Below, piece by piece: positions 26,953 to 35,937 of a DNA stretch of 64,000 nucleotides. Position 1 is the stretch's first letter; each line of letters starts with the position of its first letter. The position numbers were made by a program, and so were the translations under genes. Source of the stretch: Woeseia sp. (GTDB taxonomy: Bacteria > Pseudomonadota > Gammaproteobacteria > Steroidobacterales > Woeseiaceae). Under the pieces are notes generated by a model that made no database searches, was not told the DNA's origin, and saw nothing but the letters and a program-made list of their open reading frames with translations. The stretch lies in assembly GCA_021773015.1 (NCBI GenBank), contig JAJFKW010000006.1:248001-312000 (forward strand). The letters run 5' to 3'.

Positions 26953-26982
26953 TTAGATCCGCGGGGGCTGCCCCGCTATAAT
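26953..26982 (+). promoter_or_regulatory. Promoter abutting the cobU start codon
   Basis: A perfect -10 TATAAT at 26977-26982 with a weak -35 TTAGAT at 26953-26958 (18-base spacer). The predicted start point falls on or next to the cobU ATG at 26988, implying a leaderless or near-leaderless mRNA; no ribosome-binding site is present. A GCGGGG-GCTG-CCCCGC hairpin (26961-26976) fills most of the spacer. Confidence 0.45.
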
Positions 26983-26987
26983 AGCTG

Positions 26988-27518
26988 ATGACCTCGAATT
27001 CCAACTGTCACACAACAACACTCATTCTTGGCGGTGCGAGATCCGGCAAAAGCCGCCTCGCGCACGCACTAGCCGAGACGGCCAGGTCCCAAAGAGTTTT
27101 CGTAGCGACTGCGGAAGCCCTGGACGCGGAAATGACCGAGCGAATTCGCCGTCATCAGTGCGAGCGCAACGCATCATGGGAAACTGCCGAGTCGCCGTTG
27201 GAACTGTGTGCAGCTATCGAGCGATTTTGCGAGCGTGATTGCGCCATCGTTGTTGACTGCATGACACTTTGGCTCTCGAACCTCCTGCACGCGGGCCGAG
27301 ATATTGACGCCGAGACGGGCCAATTCGTCACGACGATTACGACTTCAACCGCCCCATTATTTATTGTGTCCAACGAGGTTGGATTGGGTATCGTGCCGGA
27401 AACGAAGCTTGGCCGGGAATTTCGCGACCTGCAAGGCCGATTGAATCAAGAATTAGCACGAGCCTGCGACTGCGTTGAATTTATTGCCGCGGGACTGCCT
27501 CTGCGCCTAAAAGGCTAG
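26988..27518 (+). CDS. cobU: Adenosylcobinamide kinase / adenosylcobinamide-phosphate guanylyltransferase
   Basis: Bifunctional CobU/CobP enzyme: phosphorylates adenosylcobinamide and then forms the GDP derivative for CobS. The 176-residue length fits. P-loop LILGGARSGKSRLAHALAE (about 12-30), the segment RIRRHQCERNASWETAE with the His that is guanylylated in the family, VVDCMTLWLSNLL and IVSNEVGLGIVPETKLGREFRDLQGRLNQELA are diagnostic. It is transcribed toward the end of the cobD gene, convergent with the rest of the cobalamin cluster, and lacks a ribosome-binding site. Confidence 0.95.
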   Translation: MTSNSNCHTTTLILGGARSGKSRLAHALAETARSQRVFVATAEALDAEMTERIRRHQCERNASWETAESPLELCAAIERFCERDCAIVVDCMTLWLSNLLHAGRDIDAETGQFVTTITTSTAPLFIVSNEVGLGIVPETKLGREFRDLQGRLNQELARACDCVEFIAAGLPLRLKG

Positions 27519-27543
27519 CGAAAGTGAATCGGACATTGGGCGC

Positions 27544-28491
27544 CTAAAAGTATTGCAATGCGGCGATCGTGGCCAGTATTGCCACCGCAAGCCCAACGAC
27601 ACGGATATACAGGTGCAGCGCTTCTGCCAGCGAATTCGCATCCGGGTCGCGTGCTTGCGCATTGATCCATGGTTCGTTCAAATCGACATCACCATAACGT
27701 CGTGGCCCCGATAATCGCACGCCCAATGAAAAAGCCAGCGCACTTTCCGGCCAGCCGGCATTGGGCGAACGATGCGAGCGAGCGCCATTAATGAGCGCCA
27801 CAACATTCGAACGCTTGCCGCTGACCAGCACAATCATCAATGCGGTAACACGCGCTGGAATTAAGTTAACCAAATCATCCAATCGAGCGCTGAATCTTCC
27901 AAACCAAAGGTAGCGCTCAGTTCTATGTCCGATCATTGAATCCAGTGTGTTGATGGCTTTGTAAGCAGCGATGCCGGGCAAGCCTAAGATCGCGCCCCAG
28001 AATAGCGGCGCGATAACGCCGTCAGACGCATTTTCCGCCAGACTTTCCAGACTTGCCCGGCCTACGGCGGGCGCATCGAGCAGAGAAGCGTCACGACCGA
28101 CAATGTGTTTGACGGCAGCACGGGCAACCGAAACGTCTCCCTCGCCTAATGGCTTTTGAACGGCCGCGACATGGACATACAAACTACGTGCGGCAATCAG
28201 GCTAGCGGCAATCGCAATCTCTAACACAAAAGCCCACCTTACATTCGGTAGTGCTTTCGAGATCCAATGCGCTATTGTGGTGACAATTGTAACCACAATT
28301 ATTCCCGTCAACATCCCAGAGCAATATTTGGCTGCGTTAGATGCGGATTTTCGATTGAGCGTACGCTCCAGCACGTTGATCAAAGCACCAATCCAAACGA
28401 CAGGATGTCGGATACGCGTAAATAACCAGTGTGGCCATCCGACGGCAATTTCCGTCAGCAGTGCAAGCAACAATAATAGTGCGGCTGTCAT
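27544..28491 (-). CDS. cobD: Adenosylcobinamide-phosphate synthase CobD/CbiB
   Basis: Membrane enzyme that attaches aminopropanol (or its phosphate) to cobyric acid. The 315-residue protein has several hydrophobic segments, the first at residues 3-20, and the family motif SLESLAENASDGVIAPLFW (about 150-170), then KAINTLDSMIGHRTERYLWFGRFSARLDDLVNLIPAR. SPNAGWPESALAFSLGVRLSGP is also typical. It overlaps the end of cobQ by 4 bases and is last in the btuB-led unit. Confidence 0.95.
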   Translation of the reverse strand: MTAALLLLLALLTEIAVGWPHWLFTRIRHPVVWIGALINVLERTLNRKSASNAAKYCSGMLTGIIVVTIVTTIAHWISKALPNVRWAFVLEIAIAASLIAARSLYVHVAAVQKPLGEGDVSVARAAVKHIVGRDASLLDAPAVGRASLESLAENASDGVIAPLFWGAILGLPGIAAYKAINTLDSMIGHRTERYLWFGRFSARLDDLVNLIPARVTALMIVLVSGKRSNVVALINGARSHRSPNAGWPESALAFSLGVRLSGPRRYGDVDLNEPWINAQARDPDANSLAEALHLYIRVVGLAVAILATIAALQYF

Positions 28492-29975
28492 TCGTCATCC
28501 GGGTGCCAACCGATGGGCCGCGACGATCCAAGTAGTAGATCGATATCCAACGCAGCCTCCAAACCATCGGCAAGTGAATCTAGGGCACGTTCCACCGCAG
28601 CTGAATAATTTACCGCGGTGTGGAATCCCTTGCCTTGTCGCCGCAGAAAGCGCTGCCGATATGCATCGCTGTTGAGCAATCCATGCACATACGTTCCTTC
28701 AACGCGCCCGTCTGCGCTACGCGCCCCTTCCGGATGCCCGGCAATTTCCAATAGCGGGCGCGCGCAGTCTGCTCCAGTCGTCTCACCGACATGAATTTCG
28801 TAACCATTGACCTCTGCGCCGGTACTTGCGCAAACGCCGGCAACCGGTCGAACCGATTTCGTTGAAGACATCACTGTCTCAACATCCAACAGACCTAGGC
28901 CTTCCGCCTCGCCAGCAGTGTCATCGATTCCCGCAATGTCAGTGATTTTCTTGCCTAACATCTGGTAGCCACCGCATATTCCCAATACACGGCCGTTGTT
29001 GCGGTTGTGCGCGATGATGTCATGATCCCAACCTTGCTCGCGCATAAACTGCAAATCTCCCAACGTCGATTTGCTACCGAATAGAATAATAAGGTCGACA
29101 TCGGTGGGTAGCGCCTTTCCGGGAGGCACAAATTGAAAGTCAACTTCTGGCTCCATCTTAAGTGGGTCGGCATCGTCAAAATTCGCCATCCGTGACAACA
29201 TGGGCGCGGCCACCCGTAGCGGGCGTCCAACGGATGCTGGCATAGACGTTACGTTGACGGCATCTTCGGCCGGTAGCTGCGATGTTGCCGTCAGCCACGG
29301 AATGACGCCGTAGTTCCGCCAGCCTGTCGCGCGTTCTATCGTTTTGACTCCGTCATCGAACAAAGACACGTCACCGCGAAATTTATTGATCGCGAAGCCA
29401 CGAATCATGGCTGCATCGTCAGGATCGATAACAACATGCGTACCAACGACACTGGCAATAACGCCGCCACGTTCGATATCACCAATAAGACAGACTGGCA
29501 CACCGGCTGCGCGTGCAAATCCCATATTCGCGATGTCCCGCTCGCGCAAGTTTGTTTCAGCTGGACTCCCGGCACCTTCGACAACGATCAAATCGTAACG
29601 GGTGGTCAACCTGTCGAAACTCTCCAAAACAGACGGCAAAAGTGAATCTCGGCTGCCCATATATTTTGCGGCGCTAAGCGCCGAACGAGCATGGCCGTGA
29701 ACCACTACTTGGGCAATCTTATCGGTCTGCGGCTTAAGCAAAACTGGATTAAAGTCAACTTGCGGTGGCAAGCCCGCTGCCATCGCTTGCAACGCCTGCG
29801 CACGGCCAATCTCTCCGCCATCAGCGCAAGCAGCAGCGTTGTTCGACATGTTTTGCGGCTTAAATGGTGCGACGCTGATATTTCGCCGCTTCGCAATGCG
29901 GCATAGGCCCGCAACGATGACAGATTTTCCAACATCGGAGCCGGTGCCCTGAATCATGAGAGCACGTGCTGTCAC
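28488..29975 (-). CDS. cobQ: Cobyric acid synthase CobQ/CbiP
   Basis: ATP- and glutamine-dependent amidation of four side chains of adenosylcobyrinic acid a,c-diamide. The 495-residue protein has an N-terminal DTBS-like domain with the P-loop variant MIQGTGSDVGKSVIVAGLCR, then APFKPQNMSNNAAACADGGEIGRAQALQA, and a C-terminal glutaminase domain with nucleophile Cys in VLGICGGYQMLG (about 330) and the catalytic His in GTYVHGLL. Start and stop overlap btuD and cobD by 4 bases each. Confidence 0.96.
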   Translation of the reverse strand: MTARALMIQGTGSDVGKSVIVAGLCRIAKRRNISVAPFKPQNMSNNAAACADGGEIGRAQALQAMAAGLPPQVDFNPVLLKPQTDKIAQVVVHGHARSALSAAKYMGSRDSLLPSVLESFDRLTTRYDLIVVEGAGSPAETNLRERDIANMGFARAAGVPVCLIGDIERGGVIASVVGTHVVIDPDDAAMIRGFAINKFRGDVSLFDDGVKTIERATGWRNYGVIPWLTATSQLPAEDAVNVTSMPASVGRPLRVAAPMLSRMANFDDADPLKMEPEVDFQFVPPGKALPTDVDLIILFGSKSTLGDLQFMREQGWDHDIIAHNRNNGRVLGICGGYQMLGKKITDIAGIDDTAGEAEGLGLLDVETVMSSTKSVRPVAGVCASTGAEVNGYEIHVGETTGADCARPLLEIAGHPEGARSADGRVEGTYVHGLLNSDAYRQRFLRRQGKGFHTAVNYSAAVERALDSLADGLEAALDIDLLLGSSRPIGWHPDDE

Positions 29976-30745
29976 AGTGCGCTCTTGATCCTCACGTCGA
30001 ATCCCTCGTTGTCCAATTCGACCCGAGCATCGACACCGTAGATATCACGCATTCGTTCCGCCGTTAGCGTGTCTTTCGGTGAGCCATCAGCGACAATCCG
30101 CCCGTCGCGCATCCATAAAAGTCGATCAGCGAAACGCGCTGCCAAAGAAACCTCATGCAATACAACCAATGCGCCGCCACCGCCGTCAACGTAGCGCCGT
30201 ATCAAGTCTGAAATACTCAACTGATGCCGTGGATCCAAAGCGGCAACGGGTTCATCGGCGACAAGCAGTGGCGTTTGCGCAGCGAGCGCGCGCGCAAAAT
30301 GTACGCGCGCCAATTCACCACCAGAAAGATTGTCGGTACGTCTGTTCGCTAGAGCCACCAAATTACATGCTTCGATCGCATCATCTACCGCGTGAGCGTC
30401 AACGTTACCCAAGCGGCCCAGCGCTGCTCCATGTGCGAAGCGCCCAAGCGAGACAACATCTCTGACACTATTCGGCCAAGCCAGCGGACGTTGCTGTGGT
30501 AAATAGGAAATACGCCGAGCGCGCTGCATCGGCGACAAATCGGCTATGTTTTCACCATCAACAACGGATTTTCCGCTGACCATCGGTGTCAACCCCAGCA
30601 ACGCGCGCAACAACGTTGTCTTGCCCGCGCCGTTCGGACCGAGGATTGCCACGAGCTCTCCACTGCCAAGCGACAAAGTTGCGCCCGACAGCAACGCCAC
30701 ATTGTCGACATTGACGGAGAGACCCGTAGCAGTCAGTTCAGTCAT
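29972..30745 (-). CDS. btuD: Cobalamin ABC transporter ATP-binding protein
   Basis: FecE/BtuD-type ATPase energising import through the permease encoded upstream. From the ATG at 30745 (MTELTATGL) it has 257 residues; a frame extension to 30790 runs back into the permease gene and is rejected. Walker A is LGPNGAGKTTLLRALLG, the signature LSGGELARVHFARALA, Walker B LLVADEPVAALDP and the switch His is in VVLHEVSL. The start overlaps the permease stop by 8 bases. Substrate assignment to cobalamin is from context; haem or siderophore ATPases look alike. Confidence 0.92.
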   Translation of the reverse strand: MTELTATGLSVNVDNVALLSGATLSLGSGELVAILGPNGAGKTTLLRALLGLTPMVSGKSVVDGENIADLSPMQRARRISYLPQQRPLAWPNSVRDVVSLGRFAHGAALGRLGNVDAHAVDDAIEACNLVALANRRTDNLSGGELARVHFARALAAQTPLLVADEPVAALDPRHQLSISDLIRRYVDGGGGALVVLHEVSLAARFADRLLWMRDGRIVADGSPKDTLTAERMRDIYGVDARVELDNEGFDVRIKSAL

Positions 30746-31727
30746 GAATTGCACGCCGTTGAATGGCAATCCAGACAAAAGCCGGCGCACCGATGAGTGC
30801 GGCCACGACGCCCAACTTCAACTCCGCATTGGTCGGCAACAAGCGGACACCAATGTCGGCTACAACCAATATAAGACCCGCCAGAAGCGCGGACGGGACC
30901 AGGCTGCGCGCCGGATCATGATTCACAAATGGCCGCACAATATGTGGCGCAACGATACCCACAAAACCAATCGCGCCGGCCAACGCCACTGCAGCGCCTG
31001 TCGCAAGACCGGCACCGAGTACAACAGCAATTCGTTGCCGGCGAAGATTGAGCCCGACGCCGCTGGCGGCTTCTTCACCCAGTGTCAGCGCGGATAGTCC
31101 TCGTCTCGATAAATAAAGTATGGCGATGCCAGCAGCAATAAACGGCGCTGTGATTTTTAGGTCTTCAAAACTGCGGTTGGCAACGGAACCGAGCAACCAA
31201 TTGATCATATCCGACAAAGAAAATGGATTAGGCGCCAGGTTTAGCAATAAGGACATTGCCGCCGCAGCGAAACTCGACAATCCCACGCCGAGCAAGATCA
31301 AGGTAACCACAGATTGAATTCGCATGGCAGCAGCCGCCAATAATGCTGTGGCGGCTAAGGCACCTGCAATTGACGAGACCGGGAGGGTGTACGGCCAAGT
31401 AGATGCGACGCCATAGTACAGCGTAAAAGTCGCGGCAAGGGATGCCGTGGCAGTGACACCAAGCACGCCGGGTTCCGCCAACGGATTGCGCAACAAACCT
31501 TGCAAAGCTGCGCCGCTTGCGCCCAGCGCCGCGCCTACAACGAATGCAGCTAAGGCACGCGGCAGCCGGATCTCCCAAACGACAATCATGTCACCGGCGC
31601 TCGATCTACCGAATATTGCAGCAACTACACGCGAGAATTCCATGGGCGTCGACCCAAGGGTCGCCGCGGCAGCAAGCGCAATGATGCTAGCTACGACCAA
31701 AAAAAACGTCAGTCGACTCGCTGTCAT
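30738..31727 (-). CDS. btuC: Cobalamin ABC transporter permease (FecCD family)
   Basis: Ten-helix inner-membrane permease of 329 residues. Family markers: WEIRLPRALAAFVVGAALGASGAALQGLLRNPLAEPGVLGVTATA near residues 50-95, and IGFVGIVAPHIVRPFVNHDPARSLVPSALLAG near 240-275, which faces the ATPase. It overlaps the binding-protein gene by 4 bases and the ATPase gene by 8, so the btuFCD genes are tightly coupled. Confidence 0.93.
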   Translation of the reverse strand: MTASRLTFFLVVASIIALAAAATLGSTPMEFSRVVAAIFGRSSAGDMIVVWEIRLPRALAAFVVGAALGASGAALQGLLRNPLAEPGVLGVTATASLAATFTLYYGVASTWPYTLPVSSIAGALAATALLAAAAMRIQSVVTLILLGVGLSSFAAAAMSLLLNLAPNPFSLSDMINWLLGSVANRSFEDLKITAPFIAAGIAILYLSRRGLSALTLGEEAASGVGLNLRRQRIAVVLGAGLATGAAVALAGAIGFVGIVAPHIVRPFVNHDPARSLVPSALLAGLILVVADIGVRLLPTNAELKLGVVAALIGAPAFVWIAIQRRAIHD

Positions 31728-32542
31728 TGATTTGCGGCCTTCGACAGTGCCTCAATGGCATCCATCAAGAACCAGGCACCGCAAGCAGTCCAGGCACCCT
31801 GAAGCAAGACAGTTGGTCGTTCGCTAAGCTGACGTTGAGCGACGGGATGACGCATCGCACTCCAGACCGATGGATGATTGGTCTTAAGGTCAAAAAATGC
31901 TGCTGCGACAACATCCGGCTGCTCGTAGGCCAGTCGCTCTAGGGGCAGAGAGCGCCAACCCGTGGATTTCTGAAAGTTTGTCAAGCCTGCGGCTAGCAAC
32001 ATTTCGTGTACCAAGGTGTCCGGCCCGCTAGTGACACCTGTCGGCGTCATGTACAAAACATTCTTGTTCTCATTACCTTGTTGAATTGCAGCCAAACGCC
32101 GATTCATTTCCTCGACAACAGCGTTGCCTTCGGCAGTCTTATCTAGACGAGCAGCGACCGTATTAATTGCATTGCGAATTCCCTGCAGATCGTTCGCGAA
32201 TGGAACTTGTAACACCGGAACACCTGCACGTTCGAAAAACGCTGCAGCATGAGGCCCACCTCCATAAGAGCGGACGATAAGATCAGGTCCTATTACCAGC
32301 ACATCTTCAGCGATTGGCCGTACTGACGGCACACCGGCCGCCTCGCGTCGCATGTACGAGAAATCTTTTTCAGCGTCTGGCGATACCGCGAGGATTTGCA
32401 CGCGGTCGAGCAACTTCAATACGAATTGATCGGCGCAAAAATCCAAGCTAACAACTCGATTCGGGCTACTATTGAGCGGACCAGCAGCTGCACAAGACAC
32501 GCAGAGCGCGAACAACGCTGCACTGGAGGTAACTCTTTTCAT
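31724..32542 (-). CDS. btuF: Periplasmic cobalamin-binding protein
   Basis: Class III substrate-binding protein, 272 residues, with a signal peptide (VTSSAALFALCVSCAAA). The mature part has VVSLDFCADQFVLKLL and ILAVSPDAEKDFSYM, then DVLVIGPDLIVRS..., the two-lobed BtuF/FhuD pattern. It lies between btuB and btuC. Vitamin specificity is inferred from the riboswitch and the surrounding cob genes. Confidence 0.9.
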   Translation of the reverse strand: MKRVTSSAALFALCVSCAAAGPLNSSPNRVVSLDFCADQFVLKLLDRVQILAVSPDAEKDFSYMRREAAGVPSVRPIAEDVLVIGPDLIVRSYGGGPHAAAFFERAGVPVLQVPFANDLQGIRNAINTVAARLDKTAEGNAVVEEMNRRLAAIQQGNENKNVLYMTPTGVTSGPDTLVHEMLLAAGLTNFQKSTGWRSLPLERLAYEQPDVVAAAFFDLKTNHPSVWSAMRHPVAQRQLSERPTVLLQGAWTACGAWFLMDAIEALSKAANQ

Positions 32543-32560
32543 TGCGATACTAACGCTAGC

Positions 32561-34411
32561 TCAAAAACCGAGTCGAATACCTACTATCCCGGAGAGATCC
32601 GGCGTCCCGTAACCGAGGATTTGCTGATACTCCTCGTCAAACAGGTTCTCAATACGAGCATAGATTTCAACCGTATCGCTGAGTGCATAACGACCGGAAA
32701 CGTCAATTCTCGTCCACGAATCGACTAGGCCATTCGGGTCTTGCTCCTCTCCATTATGCCGAATCAACACATTACCGGACCATGGTCCTTCAGGATCGAC
32801 AAAAAATGTTACGTCCCCTGAATGTTCCGGGACACGCGACAGCTTCTCGCCAAAGCCATCTTCTGCGTCAATGTACGCGTAGCTCAAACCAACCTCGAGC
32901 CAATCGCTGAACTGGTATTCGCCATATAATTCGAATCCCGACGACAGTGCTCGCGAAATATTCTGATATCCGCCAATAGCGAATGAGAAATCAATTAGGT
33001 CGGTCGTGTCTTGGTCAAAATAGGTAACGCCAATCTCGGCCCGGCCACCGTTGCTACGCAGCACCAATCCTACGTCGAAAGCCTCAGAGGTTTCCGGTCG
33101 TAAATCTGCATTTGCAGTAGTTGCGCCGCAGCAAAAAAACGTCGTCTGGAAAATTGTCGGTGCCTTAAATCCCTCGCCCCAACTCGCACTCAACGTAATT
33201 TGCTCGTGCGGATTATATGCCATCGCCAGTCGACTCGTCGTTTCGCCACCATAGCGTTCATGGTCGTCACGCCGAACACCGGCAGTAACCGTCAAGACAT
33301 CGCTTGGTTTGAACTCGTAGAGCGCAAATACACCATCGATTGAAGTTTCATCACCGTTCGCCTCACTGTCTTCACGCTCGGCACCAAACGCTAGGCGATT
33401 GCTTTCGTTGAATGACACGGTTCCTTGATAGCGAAACGTTTTCCGATCGCCCTCGCTCGAAAAACTCGGCTGCCCATTCGAAAAGTTATTGCGCTCAATG
33501 TCCGAATACCCGACGAGAAACATATTTTCAAATTTTCCGTCAAACAACGGCAAGTTGAGCGACAGATTCGCGGTCAATTCCTCTGTTGCACTTAGCTCAT
33601 CGCCGTCCGCCAAATTGCCCTGATCACCGAATGAGAAGCTATCGAATTCCGCTTCAGCATCGGTCCACAACAATGACGCTTCGAGGCGCCCTTCAGCAGG
33701 TAGGTTTAGTGCGCCGCGCGCTGCTATAACGTTGGACTCGAATTCGTCCTGTTCGCTATTACCATTATCCTCATCGGCTTTTGAAATTCCGTCTGCAGAA
33801 TGGAGCGTACCAGACAGTCGAAAATCATAACGATCAGTAGCGCCGCTCAGGTCGGCGCCCCCTCTAAATGAACCATACGACCCGCCCTGTGCGAAAACAT
33901 TTCCCGCGACACCTTCCTCGGGTCGTTTCGTAATGATATTCACGACACCACCAATCGCATCGGTTCCCCACAGCGTTGACTGAGCGCCTTTAAGAACTTC
34001 GATGCGCTCTATGTTCGTCACGTCTAGGCGCGCAAAATTGAAGCCACCGCCGGGCGAGGTTGGATCGTTGGCAACCACGCCATCAATAATGACCAACGTC
34101 TGTTCACTCGACGCTCCTCGAATACGTACTGCGGCCGATCCGCCGAAAGCACCATTTTGATTGATCGTGACACCCGGCGCCGTCGCTATTGCGTCTACTG
34201 CATAATCGACACCGAACGATTCGATGACGTCGGCAGAAATGATACTTACGCTCGATCCTGTTTCGGTTAGTGGTTGATCTATGCGTACACCGTAAACCAC
34301 AACATTGTCTCTTCCGTAGTGCACAGTAATCGACGTGCCATCGCTATCGTCCGCAAACGATTGCAGCGACAGCAAAGCGCTGCACAAAACGCACAATACT
34401 TTTTTGGGCAT
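32561..34411 (-). CDS. btuB: TonB-dependent cobalamin receptor BtuB
   Basis: Outer-membrane transporter for corrinoids, 616 residues from the ATG at 34411 (MPKKVLCVLCSALLSLQSFA signal peptide), preceded by GGAG at 7 bases. The plug domain (about 45-160) has VSIISADVIESFGVDYAVDAIATAPGVTINQNG, IRGASSEQTLVIIDGVVANDPT and IERIEVLKGAQSTLWGTDAIGGVVNIIT. A beta-barrel follows and ends in a C-terminal aromatic (IRLGF). TonB-box-like residues VVVYGVRI lie just after the signal peptide. The B12 riboswitch directly upstream identifies the substrate. Confidence 0.93.
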   Translation of the reverse strand: MPKKVLCVLCSALLSLQSFADDSDGTSITVHYGRDNVVVYGVRIDQPLTETGSSVSIISADVIESFGVDYAVDAIATAPGVTINQNGAFGGSAAVRIRGASSEQTLVIIDGVVANDPTSPGGGFNFARLDVTNIERIEVLKGAQSTLWGTDAIGGVVNIITKRPEEGVAGNVFAQGGSYGSFRGGADLSGATDRYDFRLSGTLHSADGISKADEDNGNSEQDEFESNVIAARGALNLPAEGRLEASLLWTDAEAEFDSFSFGDQGNLADGDELSATEELTANLSLNLPLFDGKFENMFLVGYSDIERNNFSNGQPSFSSEGDRKTFRYQGTVSFNESNRLAFGAEREDSEANGDETSIDGVFALYEFKPSDVLTVTAGVRRDDHERYGGETTSRLAMAYNPHEQITLSASWGEGFKAPTIFQTTFFCCGATTANADLRPETSEAFDVGLVLRSNGGRAEIGVTYFDQDTTDLIDFSFAIGGYQNISRALSSGFELYGEYQFSDWLEVGLSYAYIDAEDGFGEKLSRVPEHSGDVTFFVDPEGPWSGNVLIRHNGEEQDPNGLVDSWTRIDVSGRYALSDTVEIYARIENLFDEEYQQILGYGTPDLSGIVGIRLGF

Positions 34412-34569
34412 ATTAGGACTCCCGAACGCACCGCAATTTATTGCAGGGTGCATGCTTAACAACAAAATTCGGCACGCAATAAATGTACGAATACGGGCCG
34501 ACTATGTGTCGCTACACGGGAATATAGATTCCGGCCCTGAAGGTTAACCCGACCTTGGACGAACGACGC

Positions 34570-34750
34570 GATGGCAGGTTTCCTGGCTCGCTGATCTTCG
34601 TTAATGACCGCCTTCCCAGGACCCGATGTCCTAGTGGCACGACTGGCCAACAACTCCCAGCTTACAGTTGCGGGTACAACTCCGGATTTTCACCGGATTC
34701 CCTCTTAGCTCCAAAATGCGGAGCACCATCTAGCGCAGAACGTTAGACGA
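34570..34750 (-). ncRNA. Cobalamin (B12) riboswitch upstream of btuB
   Basis: On the minus strand the 5' part includes a stem near 34715-34735 (GGTGCTCCGC/GGAGC), then the core GGTGAAAATCCGG...ACCCGCAACTGTAAGC (about 34660-34700), and the B12 box GCCAGGAAACCTGCC at 34573-34587. These are the canonical elements of the AdoCbl riboswitch. About 160 bases separate it from the btuB ATG, enough for an expression platform. It is expected to shut down the btuB-to-cobD unit when B12 is plentiful. Confidence 0.95.
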
Positions 34751-34782
34751 CCCACTGCGATGTGTCAATTTCTGGATGCGAC

Positions 34783-35385
34783 CTAAAAGTCGATTCCGCG
34801 CTGTGCTTTGATCCCTGATTGGTATGGATGTTTCTGTTCGACCATTTCACTTACAAGATCCGCATAATCCATCAGCTCCGGCTTGGCATCGCGACCTGTC
34901 AGAATTACACTTGTATGATCGGCACGGGCTTTCAGCCCATTAATTACGTCGTCGACATTCAAATAATCGTAGCGAAGCGCGATATTGATTTCATCCAAGA
35001 CGACGAGATCGAAGTCGCCACTACACATCATTTCCGCCGCCTTCTCAAATGCGGCAACTGCCGCGAGGGTATCTTGATCGCGATCCTGCGTATCCCAGGT
35101 AAAGCCATCACCCATGGTAAGCCAAGTGACCGGCTCAGTCAGCTTAGTGAAAAACTGTCGCTCACCAGTGATCCATTTACCCTTAATAAACTGCACCACT
35201 GCCACTTTTTTTCCCCAGCCCAATGCCCTCGCTATAACGCCAAACGCGGAGCTCGACTTGCCCTTGCCATTTCCGGTGTGCACGAGCACCAATGCACGCT
35301 CAGGGTCCACAGCGTCGCGCACCTTCTTGCGGTGCTTAGTTTGCTGCGCTTGCATTTTTTTCTTATGAATTTCCGTGCTCGACAT
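34783..35385 (-). CDS. cobO: Cob(I)yrinic acid a,c-diamide adenosyltransferase CobO/BtuR
   Basis: Adds the 5'-deoxyadenosyl ligand to corrinoids using ATP. I start at 35385 (MSSTEIHKKK, 200 residues) because AGGGA precedes it by 7 bases. The P-loop is LVLVHTGNGKGKSSSAFGVIARALG (about 32-55), followed by VAVVQFIKGKWITGERQFF, the Walker B-like DLVVLDEINIALRYDYL and SVILTGRDAKPEL. It is last in the cobT-cobS-cobC-cobO run and lies just upstream of the riboswitch. Confidence 0.95.
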   Translation of the reverse strand: MSSTEIHKKKMQAQQTKHRKKVRDAVDPERALVLVHTGNGKGKSSSAFGVIARALGWGKKVAVVQFIKGKWITGERQFFTKLTEPVTWLTMGDGFTWDTQDRDQDTLAAVAAFEKAAEMMCSGDFDLVVLDEINIALRYDYLNVDDVINGLKARADHTSVILTGRDAKPELMDYADLVSEMVEQKHPYQSGIKAQRGIDF

Positions 35386-35424
35386 TGCCGATTCCCTTTT
35401 AAACAATCTGTTGCAAGTCACTCA

Positions 35425-35937
35425 TCAATAGCGAACCAGGCCGCCAAAGTCCACTGAGTTGCTCCAGCCATCAGCAGTATCGTCGGTAGCCAAAGCCAAT
35501 CGAATCACGCCTGCGTGCGTCACGATGACAGTATGTTGATCACTATCAGCATATTCCAGGAGCGCTTGATTTGCCCTTTTTTTCAGCATCGCAACACTCT
35601 CACCACCATGGGGTCGCCCATGTAAGAAATCATTCGCCCAAGCATCGAGTTCGCTGCGCGGAATTTCGGACCAAGGAATGCCTTCCCAAGAACCGAAATC
35701 CATCTCCCGAACGCGACTGTCGATATACACGTCAACACCGAAGGTGCCGCCGATTAAATCGGCAAGACGCCTGCATCTTGTCAAGGGGCTTGTGATCAGC
35801 TGCTGCGGTTGCCGAAGCTCAGCGATGAGATCCCGAGCATCCGATTCAAAGGAAGCGTCTAATCCAACATCGCTACTGCCATAACAAATGTCTGCTGCAA
35901 TATTCGGTCGAGTGTGTCTTACGAGTGTAATTGTCAA
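35425..35937 (-). CDS. cobC: Alpha-ribazole phosphatase-like histidine phosphatase CobC
   Basis: Histidine phosphatase family (RHxP variant), 170 residues; predicted to remove the phosphate from alpha-ribazole 5'-phosphate or adenosylcobalamin phosphate. The catalytic motif is LVRHTRPN close to the start, then CYGSSDVGLD, ITSPLTRCRRLADLI, VREMDFGSWEG and the second His in VIVTHAGVIRLAL. I choose the TTG at 35937 because it overlaps the cobS stop as TTGA, a coupled-start arrangement, and puts the catalytic motif about seven residues in. Starting upstream at 35994 would overlap cobS by 61 bases. Confidence 0.85.
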   Translation of the reverse strand: MTITLVRHTRPNIAADICYGSSDVGLDASFESDARDLIAELRQPQQLITSPLTRCRRLADLIGGTFGVDVYIDSRVREMDFGSWEGIPWSEIPRSELDAWANDFLHGRPHGGESVAMLKKRANQALLEYADSDQHTVIVTHAGVIRLALATDDTADGWSNSVDFGGLVRY

